From: an uncultured Alteromonas sp.
Lineage (GTDB): Bacteria > Pseudomonadota > Gammaproteobacteria > Enterobacterales > Alteromonadaceae
Assembly: GCF_913058315.1 (NCBI RefSeq)
Contig: NZ_CAJXQY010000006.1
Span: forward strand, 1 to 64,000
DNA length: 64,000 bases
Direction: 5' to 3'
Positions 48,156 to 55,389 of this stretch are shown here, piece after piece. The notes below the pieces were generated by a model that did no database searches, had not been told where the DNA came from, and worked only from the letters and a program-made list of their open reading frames with translations. The position numbers and the translations under genes are program-made. The first letter of the stretch is position 1. Each line of letters starts with the position of its first letter.

Positions 48156-49400
48156 TTATGAACGGCCACCAGTGAAGTCAGGATAAGCTTCCAGACCACA
48201 TTCACTGATATCAACACCTTCAAATTCTTCTTCTTCGCTAACGCGTACACCGATAACGGCTTTGATGATTAACCAAACCACTAAGCTGGTTACGAATACC
48301 CATACGAAGATAGTCAGTGCACCGATGATTTGACCAGAGAAAGTCGCGCCACCAGTAACAGGAACCAGTAACAGACCTAACAGACCAACCACACCGTGAA
48401 CAGAAATCGCACCTACCGGATCATCGATTTTCAGTTTGTCCAGAGTAACGATGCTGAAGACTACCAGGATACCACCCAGAGCACCGAACAGAGTCGCTGT
48501 CAAAGGCGTTGGAGTAGAAGGTTCAGCAGTAATCGCTACCAGACCGGCCAGAGCACCGTTCAGCGCCATAGTCAGGTCAGCTTTACCAAACATGATACGA
48601 GCAACGATCAGTGCAGCAATACAGCCACCCGCTGCCGCAGCGTTGGTATTCATAAATACAACGGCAACCGCGTTGGCACTCTCAACAGTCGCTGTAGCCA
48701 GTACAGAACCGCCGTTAAAGCCAAACCAACCCATCCACAGGATGAATGTACCTAAAGTAGCCAGAGGCAGGTTTGCACCAGGAATCGCGTTAACTTTTCC
48801 GTCTGCAGTGTACTTGCCTTTACGAGCACCCAGTACCAGTACGCCAGCTAAAGCAGCCGCAGCACCAGCCATGTGAACGATACCAGAACCAGCAAAGTCA
48901 GAGAAACCCAGGTCGCCCAGTGTATACATACCGAATACAGACGCACCACCCCAGGTCCAGGCACCTTCCATTGGGTAGATGAAACCAGTCATAACAACGG
49001 TAAAGGCAAGGAATGCCCACAGTTTCATACGCTCAGCTACCGCACCAGATACGATAGACATTGCCGTGGCAACGAATACTACCTGGAAGAAGAAGTCAGC
49101 AGATGGGGCATAGGTTGCTGGTTCATCAGCAACGCCAGTTGCGCCGTCAGCTACGATGCCGCCCAGGAAAGGTACCCAGTCCCCACCGCCGTACATGATG
49201 CCGTAACCGCAAATCATGTACATAGTACAAGCAATCGCAAACAGTGCGATGTTTTTAGTTAAGATTTCAGTTGTGTTTTTAGCACGTACAAGGCCAGCTT
49301 CCAGCATGGCAAAACCTGCAGCCATCCACATTACCAGTGCGCCACAGATCAAAAAGTAAAAGGTATCTAACGCGTACCCTAATTCAAAAGTTGTTTCCAT
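48156..49400 (-). CDS. amtB: Ammonium transporter
   Basis: A 414-residue Amt/Mep channel with about eleven transmembrane helices. Family signatures: DTFYFLICGALVMWMAAGFAMLEAGL at the N-terminus (spanning residues 12-37), AGSGIVHMAGAAAAL (about 170, pore His), and SVHGVVGLLG (about 333, second pore His). It lies 33 bases after glnK in the usual glnK-amtB operon. GlnK blocks the channel when nitrogen is sufficient. Confidence 0.96.
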   Translation of the reverse strand: METTFELGYALDTFYFLICGALVMWMAAGFAMLEAGLVRAKNTTEILTKNIALFAIACTMYMICGYGIMYGGGDWVPFLGGIVADGATGVADEPATYAPSADFFFQVVFVATAMSIVSGAVAERMKLWAFLAFTVVMTGFIYPMEGAWTWGGASVFGMYTLGDLGFSDFAGSGIVHMAGAAAALAGVLVLGARKGKYTADGKVNAIPGANLPLATLGTFILWMGWFGFNGGSVLATATVESANAVAVVFMNTNAAAAGGCIAALIVARIMFGKADLTMALNGALAGLVAITAEPSTPTPLTATLFGALGGILVVFSIVTLDKLKIDDPVGAISVHGVVGLLGLLLVPVTGGATFSGQIIGALTIFVWVFVTSLVVWLIIKAVIGVRVSEEEEFEGVDISECGLEAYPDFTGGRS

Positions 49401-49433
49401 TATGCTTATCTCCGCAAATTTCTCGTCGACTGA

Positions 49434-49829
<396 letters not shown>

Positions 49830-49833
49830 CTAG

Positions 49834-49850
49834 AACAAGTCCTATGCCAC
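49834..49850 (-). promoter_or_regulatory. Sigma-54-like promoter of glnK-amtB
   Basis: Minus strand TGGCAT-AGGAC-TTGTT. GG is followed 10 bases later by GT instead of GC, so it is a two-mismatch match to TGGCAC-N5-TTGCA. The transcription start would be about 50 bases before the glnK ATG. The two NtrC boxes upstream make it credible. IHF-like AATCAATAGCTAA lies between (49868-49880; one mismatch). Confidence 0.55.
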
Positions 49851-49912
49851 AAATTAAAAATCTTATAAATCAATAGCTAAATCAAAAATTGTTATATTTT
49901 CTTACATTTTTA

Positions 49913-49929
49913 CGCACCATTTAAATGCA
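49913..49929. promoter_or_regulatory. NtrC-binding site, weaker copy
   Basis: CGCACCATTTAAATGCA: matches the NtrC dyad TGCACCA-N3-TGGTGCA in the left half and partly in the right. Its centre is 29 bp from the stronger site, close to three helical turns, as in the glnA enhancer. Confidence 0.5.
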
Positions 49930-49941
49930 TGAGCGTCCGTT

Positions 49942-49958
49942 TGCACCATTTTGATGCA
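49942..49958. promoter_or_regulatory. NtrC-binding site, strong copy
   Basis: TGCACCATTTTGATGCA differs from the NtrC dyad TGCACCA-N3-TGGTGCA at one base. It is about 100 bp upstream of the glnK sigma-54-like promoter and 54 bp upstream of the divergent gene at 50012, so it could influence both. Confidence 0.7.
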
Positions 49959-50011
49959 TGACCAATTCATCCTGTCAGTAATGTCGTTTATCGCAGGGAA
50001 CTTAGCGGTAA

Positions 50012-50758
50012 ATGGCCGGTCTATCTGGCATGGAAAAAATGGACTTAGCCTTTACCGGACCAACCCGCTTTAAACCTTCTGAACCAGCCCCGAACAAAGC
50101 TGGCAGATTGGTGTGGCTGATTATCGGCTCGGTGTTGTTTCATATCGTAGTGCTGGCCACACTGTCGTTTCAGCCACCGGCTGTGCCGCCGGTAAAATCC
50201 AGCCCGATTAAAGCCGCGTTATACACACCGGTTAGACCCCTCCCCCCAAAGCCCGAGACGAACGAGAAGTCCCAACCGGCACCCGTCGTTGCTGAAGCTG
50301 CAGACCCTAACGCTCAGTCATCTGAGGAGCCGCCACCCGCTCAGCAGCACTCACCGCTGGCACAGCCAGAGACGAACGTAAACACCAATAACCAGTCATC
50401 TGCACCCGCCCCCGGGGAAATACTCATGCAGGCAGAAGATAGCCCCGCGCCGCCCTCACGACGGCTATCCGATGCCATCAGCCGAGGCATTGCAGGGCAA
50501 CAGTTGCAGCAACAATACGACTTAGCAGAGGAAGTCAGCCGCCAGCGGCGCGAAGAGCACATCTCACCCGATTTAAAAATCAGTGAGTACGAACCACCCA
50601 AAAAAGTCGTCGGTGAATATGCCGTGAATTGCGAAAAGGGAGTGAATAGAACTGTGGCAACAGTTGCGCGACTGTTTGGAGGCAATGTAAAGTGCAACAG
50701 TCGCAATGAATTTCAGCAATTCATCGACAAACGACAACATAACCAACCAGAACAATAA
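50012..50758 (+). CDS. Proline-rich single-span membrane protein, unknown
   Basis: A 248-residue protein: a cytoplasmic N-terminus (about 1-30), one transmembrane helix (about 31-50: RLVWLIIGSVLFHIVVLATL), and a Pro/Ala/Gln/Glu-rich periplasmic region (about 53-150). A charged C-terminal domain follows (about 150-248) with two Cys (CEKGVN, KCNSR) that could form a disulfide. The layout recalls TonB/TolA-type spacers but the C-terminal TonB signature is absent. Start ATG at 50012 has agggaa upstream; two later ATGs are possible. Lies 10 bases before the DUF808 gene. Confidence 0.65.
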   Translation: MAGLSGMEKMDLAFTGPTRFKPSEPAPNKAGRLVWLIIGSVLFHIVVLATLSFQPPAVPPVKSSPIKAALYTPVRPLPPKPETNEKSQPAPVVAEAADPNAQSSEEPPPAQQHSPLAQPETNVNTNNQSSAPAPGEILMQAEDSPAPPSRRLSDAISRGIAGQQLQQQYDLAEEVSRQRREEHISPDLKISEYEPPKKVVGEYAVNCEKGVNRTVATVARLFGGNVKCNSRNEFQQFIDKRQHNQPEQ

Positions 50759-50768
50759 GGGACTGCCC

Positions 50769-51683
50769 GTGGCCGGAGCCAACCTACTTGCACTCATTGA
50801 TGATATAGCCACTCTGCTAGACGACGTCGCCATGATGTCGAAAATGGCAGCCAAGAAAACTGCCGGTGTGCTGGGCGATGATTTAGCGCTGAATGCCAAT
50901 CAGGTACAGGGCGTGAAACCTGACCGCGAAATACCCGTGGTGTGGGCAGTGGCTAAGGGATCCTTCATTAATAAACTGATCCTGGTGCCGGCAGCATTGT
51001 TGATCAGTGCTTTTGTACCGGTGCTAATCACCGTGCTACTGGTACTTGGCGGGCTCTATTTGTGTTTTGAAGGGGCCGAGAAGGTACTCCACCGCTTCCT
51101 GCCCCATAGCGACACCGCGGAGGAAGCCGATGCACGTCTGAATAATCTGGCCGACGCGTCCATTGACCTCGTGCAAATGGAAAAGGATAAGATTAAGGGC
51201 GCTATTCGCACCGACTTTATTTTATCGGCTGAAATAGTGGTTATTACTCTCGGCAGCTTGCAAGGTGCCGACCTGACGACTCAGATTCTGGTACTCAGTG
51301 GTTTGAGTATCGCCTTTACTATTGGCGTTTATGGCCTGGTAGCCGGCATTGTAAAGATGGACGATCTCGGCCTGTATTTGCTGCGCAAGTCGCTTACCGG
51401 TGGTTATAACTCGGCCCAGCGACTGGCCGGCCGTTTTCTGCTCACTGCGGCGCCGGTGCTAATGAAAGTATTGTCGTTTGTTGGCACCATAGCGATGTTT
51501 TTGGTGGGCGGCGGCATTCTGACCCACAGCATTCCCTTTTTACATCACCTGGCCGAGTCGGTTAGCCAGTTAGTGCCGCCAATAGCGCTGATCCTGAGCA
51601 TTGTTGCCGATGGCATTGCCGGATTAATCGCCGGCACCATCATCGCTCTTGCCCTGGCTATCTTCAATAAGGCCCGCAGTTAA
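50769..51683 (+). CDS. DUF808 (YedI-type) inner-membrane protein
   Basis: A 304-residue protein starting at GTG 50769 (ANLLALIDDIATLLDDVA), after aaggg; an upstream in-frame ATG at 50706 lies inside the preceding gene and adds a sequence unlike the family. Conserved DDVAMMSKMAAKKTAGVLGDD (about 15-35) marks DUF808. Several transmembrane helices follow (about 70-95, 155-175, 180-205, 235-262 and 275-300). E. coli YedI is the best-known member; function unknown. Confidence 0.85.
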   Translation: MAGANLLALIDDIATLLDDVAMMSKMAAKKTAGVLGDDLALNANQVQGVKPDREIPVVWAVAKGSFINKLILVPAALLISAFVPVLITVLLVLGGLYLCFEGAEKVLHRFLPHSDTAEEADARLNNLADASIDLVQMEKDKIKGAIRTDFILSAEIVVITLGSLQGADLTTQILVLSGLSIAFTIGVYGLVAGIVKMDDLGLYLLRKSLTGGYNSAQRLAGRFLLTAAPVLMKVLSFVGTIAMFLVGGGILTHSIPFLHHLAESVSQLVPPIALILSIVADGIAGLIAGTIIALALAIFNKARS

Positions 51684-51697
51684 AACGTCTTCTATCC

Positions 51698-51736
51698 ACA
51701 GTAAAGTTGCGTTCGTCATTTTCGCTACTTTACTGT
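51698..51736. promoter_or_regulatory. Perfect inverted repeat after DUF808 gene
   Basis: ACAGTAAAGT (51698-51707) and ACTTTACTGT (51727-51736) are perfect 10-bp arms with a 19-base spacer that itself contains GCG/CGC. It is either a terminator-like stem for the DUF808 transcript (weak T tail) or an upstream activator site for the sigma-54 promoter at 51845, whose -24 element is about 110 bp away. Confidence 0.5.
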
Positions 51737-51814
51737 CATTTCTGTTATTAATTAGTTTAAAAAGCTACTCCTTTATTTTTCGCCACCCTGCCAAAAACAA
51801 AACATTCCTATAAT

Positions 51815-51827
51815 TATCAATAATTTA
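51815..51827 (+). promoter_or_regulatory. IHF site
   Basis: TATCAATAATTTA fits the IHF consensus WATCAA-N4-TTR exactly. It lies in an A/T-rich block 18 bp upstream of the -24 element of the sigma-54 promoter, the normal place for a DNA-bending site that brings an enhancer-bound activator to sigma-54 polymerase. Confidence 0.55.
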
Positions 51828-51844
51828 AAAATTAATAACCTGAC

Positions 51845-51859
51845 TGGCACAACTATCGC
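51845..51859 (+). promoter_or_regulatory. Sigma-54 promoter of the 39-aa peptide unit
   Basis: TGGCAC-AACTA-TCGC, preceded by C and followed by T. GG and GC are separated by exactly 10 bases; the only important departure from TGGCAC-N5-TTGCW is C for T in TTGC. Predicted start near 51871. Confidence 0.7.
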
Positions 51860-51870
51860 TAACTATTCTG

Positions 51871-51987
51871 CGACTTAACTAAACAGACAGCCTGCTCGGC
51901 GAGCATGAAGAGGCTCTGATTGGGTACAGGGCAGTGAGTGTGACTCTCTCACTGGTGTGCCCGTAACGAACAGCGAGGTTCGAGATT
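51871..51987 (+). ncRNA. Structured leader of the 39-aa peptide mRNA
   Basis: Three stems are visible. First: CAG-CCT-GCTC-ggc-GAGC with AGG and CTG closing at about 51889-51919. Second: GGGC-AGTGAG, 9-base loop, CTCACT, bulge, GCCC at about 51929-51962. Third: CGAA, loop containing the gcgagg ribosome site, TTCG at about 51967-51982. The last stem presents or hides the ribosome site of the ORF at 51988. No known riboswitch class recognised. Confidence 0.5.
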
Positions 51988-52107
51988 ATGATTACTTACA
52001 GTTTTTTGATTTGGCTTTTATTGGGTCCGGTACTGGCTTATATCGTCGCTCTGGGAATTGTGAACGGTATTCGGTATCTGTTTACGTCTGACTCGTTGAT
52101 CCATTAA
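51988..52107 (+). CDS. 39-aa membrane peptide under sigma-54 control, unknown
   Basis: A 39-residue frame, MITYSFLIWLLLGPVLAYIV at its N-terminus, almost wholly one transmembrane helix (about 5-30), ending in a short polar tail. The ribosome site gcgagg lies about 10 bases upstream. It stands alone between a sigma-54 promoter with structured leader and a strong terminator (52153-52191), so it is its own transcription unit. It does not resemble CydX, KdpF, PspG or MgtS. The combination makes a genuine small-protein gene likely, though an sRNA with an incidental frame cannot be ruled out. Confidence 0.6.
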   Translation: MITYSFLIWLLLGPVLAYIVALGIVNGIRYLFTSDSLIH

Positions 52108-52152
52108 TAGTTTACCCGTTTTGTATCCCTGGACACTCCCGTAGTGCCACTT

Positions 52153-52191
52153 CTCAGGAATTGCAGATCTCTGCAATCTCCTGAGTTTTTT
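52153..52191 (+). terminator. Strong terminator of the small-peptide unit
   Basis: CTCAGGA-ATTGCAGA, loop tc, TCTGCAAT-c-TCCTGAG, then TTTTTT. The 15-bp stem has one bulged base. It lies 46 bases after the 39-codon frame. Confidence 0.9.
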
Positions 52192-52316
52192 ATCTGCTAA
52201 AGACTAATAATCACTCGCAGTTACTCGGCTATAGCAAGCTAGCAGCCTCTTTTCTTCACAACAAACTTATTTTTGCTATAACGTTCACTTTAAATACGAT
52301 AGATGTCTTGGCATTT

Positions 52317-52522
52317 TGTCGGGGTGCCGACAGCACCAAGGGGCGTTATGCGACGCCCCTTGACCCCCGCAGTTCTTACTCACGAAAAGCATACTGTCAT
52401 CGGGCAGGTAAAACCTATCGACCAGAGAGGGCTCCATGCCCTCGCTGGCCGGAGGCGTCGTCCATGACGCCTCTACGCTTTTACTTCATCTGCCCAATGA
52501 CAGTATCTCGCTCAATAAGAAC
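52317..52522. repeat. Complex multi-hairpin palindromic element
   Basis: Four small hairpins: TGTCGG/CCGACA (52317-52332); AAGGGGCGT/ACGCCCCTT (52338-52361); CCAG-a-GAGGGC/GCCCTC-g-CTGG (52422-52448); GAGGCGTC/GACGCCTC (52452-52473). The last two are nested inside a 17-bp outer stem with one mismatch (52391-52407 with 52490-52506), extended by GTAAAA/TTTTAC inside and GTTCTTA/TAAGAAC (52372-52378, 52516-52522) outside. No coding function: the open frame across it (52308-52685) is dictated by the palindromes. It resembles dispersed REP- or MITE-like elements of marine gammaproteobacteria. Confidence 0.7.
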
Positions 52523-52597
52523 CAAAAATAAGGATGTATTGCACTCTGCTTATAAACTTCACCAACCAGGTAGTTTTAGCCAGGTTTTATTAGCCTA

Positions 52598-54967
52598 TCA
52601 ACCACCAAACAACCGTTCCCACCATGACTTTTCCTTTGCTTTCTTAACCGGCGTTTTGTCTCTCGATTGGCCCACACAGCCCTGAGCAGGCGGCAGGACA
52701 TCAAGCACTGCAGGGACACTCAGGCTGCCAGGACACCCGGCAGTTAACACTGCGCCGGTGACAGGATCAAAGTGAGCTATACCCAGGCCGTTGGGGAAGC
52801 GTCGGGACAGTGATTTAGGCTCCTGCAACTGCTGATAAGCCATAAATACCGGCAGCGCGCCGGTAGATCCGGTTAAGCCGATAGATTTATTATCGTCGTT
52901 TCCGACCCATACGGTCGCCAGGTTATTGCGGTCATAGCCGGCAAACCAGCTGTCACGGTAATCATCCGTAGTACCGGTTTTACCGGCCATATTGATGTTA
53001 TCAAAGGCTCTGCCGATAGCTTTTGCAGTGCCCTGGGTAGCAACGCGATACAGGGCGTAGTTAAGCAAATAAGCCGATTCTTCATTAACCCGCTGCTCAC
53101 CGTATTCTGCCTGTCGCCACATTAAGCGATTATTTACGCTCACAATAGCGCTAACGGTATGCAGTGGTCGATAAGCGCCGTTGTTGGCAATCGTCTGATA
53201 CAGTTGATTGGTTTCAAAAGGCGTGAGGGCAACAGCCCCCAGCGTTAATGCCGGCACCTCAGGAACAGGCCGTTTGACGCCCAGTTTTTTGAGTGTCGCC
53301 GCAACATTGTCGATACCCAGCTCGAGCCCCAAATTAACGGTTGGGACATTAAGCGACAGACTAAGTGCATCGATTAGCGGTACGCTGCCCCGGTAGGTTT
53401 TATCAAAGTTCTGCGGTTGCCAGTTATCGCCATGCTCATCGCTGAGTGACAAAGGCTGGTCCTGAAGCGGTGTGGCCAGGTTATACTGTGCAGGCTGCTC
53501 CAGAGCTGTCAGATACACGGCCGGCTTTACCAGAGAGCCGATCGGCCGTACCGCATCCAGCGCCCGGTTAAACCCGGCAAAGCTAACATTGCGGCCGCCT
53601 ACCAGAGCCCGCACTTCACCGCTGCCGATATCCGATACCACCATAGCGCCTTCCAGGGGCGCCTCCCGGCCCGGCTGTAACCGGTCAAGTGTACTGGTCA
53701 GCGCCTGCTCTGCTCGGCGCTGGGCATAAATATCCAGGGTAGTGAACACCTTTACTCCTGACTCACGAATATTCGGATCAGCCAGAATAGTTTGCAGTTC
53801 TTTGCGCACCTGGGTCATAAATGCCGGGTGCTTGCCGGTTGCCAGACTATCGCCGGTGGCGATACCCACAGGCCTGGACACCGCCATCTCGTATTGTTGA
53901 GGGGTTAACTCGTTGCCTTCAAGTAACAGGCGTAATACCAGATTGCGACGTTCCACAGCCCGTTCAGGATACTTTCGTGGATTATAAAACGAAGGGCCTT
54001 TGATCATGCCCACCAGCATGGCAATTTCCGTTTCATCCAGTTCATTCACCGGACGGTCAAAATAGAAGTAGCTGGCGAGACCGAACCCGTGCACCGCCAT
54101 ATCCCCACTCTGGCCGAGGAAGACTTCATTGAGGTAGGCCTGAATAATCTTATCCTTGCTGTAACGGGCATCAATGATGATGGCCATTAATGCTTCTTTT
54201 ATTTTCCGTTCCAGCGACCGCTCACGGGTAAGATAGAGATTTTTTACCAGTTGCTGGGTAAGCGTACTGCCCCCCTGAACCGTGCGTCCGGCCGCAATAT
54301 TAGCCAGCAACGCCCGAATGATCGATAATGGTGCAACCCCGTGATGACTATAGAAATCGCGGTCTTCAGTGAGGGTCAGGGCTTTTACCAGTAAGGGCGG
54401 TAAGTCTTCCAGCGTCACCAGCATTCTATCTTCCTGACTGCCGCTGGCGAGACGGGTCACCAGCCAGGATTCGAGTCTGACCTGTGGCAACTGCTGGTCG
54501 GTCTGTAAATCGGTTATTGAAGCAATACGTGAACCGTTCCAGCGAATGCTTAACTGGCGCAGCGGCTGAAAGCCGTCAGGAAAATGGAAAGCCCGGCGAA
54601 AAATATTAATGGCTGCCGAGCCAACACTGTATTCGCCACTCCCCTGAATCTGAGTCACCCGCCGGTATCCCAGCAGCTTCAACTCATCGAGTACTTCCTT
54701 GCGGGTAATTTCCTCACCGGTTTCCAGTTGCAGTGGCCGGGCATATATTTGTGCAGGCACCTGCCACTTGTTGCCCGAAAAATGGTGTTTTATCTGCGCA
54801 TCCAGATAAATGACATAGGCGCCAAACAGCACCAGCAGGATCAAAGATAGCTTCCAGAAAAACCGCCAGAGTCGACGTTTTCGGTTAGGATTAGCAGTAG
54901 GTTCGGCTTTTTTTGATGTCACAACACTTCCTGTAAATACTTTGCGGGAACGACCGGTTGCTGGCAT
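52598..54967 (-). CDS. mrcB: Penicillin-binding protein 1B (bifunctional)
   Basis: A 789-residue class A PBP. A basic cytoplasmic tail (about 1-30), a transmembrane helix (about 35-55) and a UB2H-like domain (about 65-150: GEEITRKEVLDELKLLGYRRV) come first. GT51 follows (LTEDRDFYSHHGVAPLS near 195, GGSTLTQQLVKN near 235), then the transpeptidase with GSLVKP (about 480), SLN (about 538) and KTGTT (about 672). The UB2H region, which binds the LpoB-type activator in enterics, distinguishes it from PBP1A at 2499-5150. Ends 76 bases from the palindromic element. Confidence 0.96.
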   Translation of the reverse strand: MPATGRSRKVFTGSVVTSKKAEPTANPNRKRRLWRFFWKLSLILLVLFGAYVIYLDAQIKHHFSGNKWQVPAQIYARPLQLETGEEITRKEVLDELKLLGYRRVTQIQGSGEYSVGSAAINIFRRAFHFPDGFQPLRQLSIRWNGSRIASITDLQTDQQLPQVRLESWLVTRLASGSQEDRMLVTLEDLPPLLVKALTLTEDRDFYSHHGVAPLSIIRALLANIAAGRTVQGGSTLTQQLVKNLYLTRERSLERKIKEALMAIIIDARYSKDKIIQAYLNEVFLGQSGDMAVHGFGLASYFYFDRPVNELDETEIAMLVGMIKGPSFYNPRKYPERAVERRNLVLRLLLEGNELTPQQYEMAVSRPVGIATGDSLATGKHPAFMTQVRKELQTILADPNIRESGVKVFTTLDIYAQRRAEQALTSTLDRLQPGREAPLEGAMVVSDIGSGEVRALVGGRNVSFAGFNRALDAVRPIGSLVKPAVYLTALEQPAQYNLATPLQDQPLSLSDEHGDNWQPQNFDKTYRGSVPLIDALSLSLNVPTVNLGLELGIDNVAATLKKLGVKRPVPEVPALTLGAVALTPFETNQLYQTIANNGAYRPLHTVSAIVSVNNRLMWRQAEYGEQRVNEESAYLLNYALYRVATQGTAKAIGRAFDNINMAGKTGTTDDYRDSWFAGYDRNNLATVWVGNDDNKSIGLTGSTGALPVFMAYQQLQEPKSLSRRFPNGLGIAHFDPVTGAVLTAGCPGSLSVPAVLDVLPPAQGCVGQSRDKTPVKKAKEKSWWERLFGG

Positions 54968-55128
54968 TCAGACCGGGCAAGGGATACAGCAGGATTGTTT
55001 GCGCTGTATCAATTACCTTTATGCAACTTTAGGCTCATCAGACTAGACAAGTGATTGTTCGCTTTTTACTCTGTAAGTCAAACAGCCTATGGGAAAGCCA
55101 TAATACTGGCTAAAGTAAGGAGTTTACC

Positions 55129-55371
55129 ATGAAAATTACCGTCGATATCGATCTGTCACCGTCAGAAGCTCGCGAACTCTTAGGCTGGCCGGACATGACC
55201 AAAATCCATGAAGCCACCATTGCTATGTTTACCGAACAATTACAAAACGGTAACCAGGAAACAATGATGACCCTTCTAAAACCCTACCTTGACGGCAGTC
55301 AGCAGGCCTTTTCTTTCTACCAGAAAATGATGGAAGGCATTGCCACTGGCGCTGCGTCAGGCAAAAAATAA
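55129..55371 (+). CDS. DUF6489-like small protein of the PHA cluster
   Basis: An 80-residue soluble protein opening KITVDIDLSPSEARELLGWPDM, then a helical stretch with Met/Gln-rich segments. The pattern fits DUF6489, short proteins found next to phaC in PHA producers. The acidic beta-start and amphipathic helices suggest a phasin-like or synthase-associated role, but this is inference. It precedes phaC by 18 bases and has a good ribosome site (aaggag). Confidence 0.65.
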   Translation: MKITVDIDLSPSEARELLGWPDMTKIHEATIAMFTEQLQNGNQETMMTLLKPYLDGSQQAFSFYQKMMEGIATGAASGKK

Positions 55372-55389
55372 CAACTTCAAGGAGCACTT

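Noticed and set aside
48396-49262. Several plus-strand frames inside amtB
   Set aside because: They are opposite-strand shadows of a strongly conserved membrane protein gene and have no ribosome sites or family features.
52308-52685. Open frame of 125 codons across the palindromic region
   Set aside because: Its sequence follows from the nested hairpins, it runs into the 3' end of mrcB on the other strand, has no ribosome site, and the residue composition is not protein-like.
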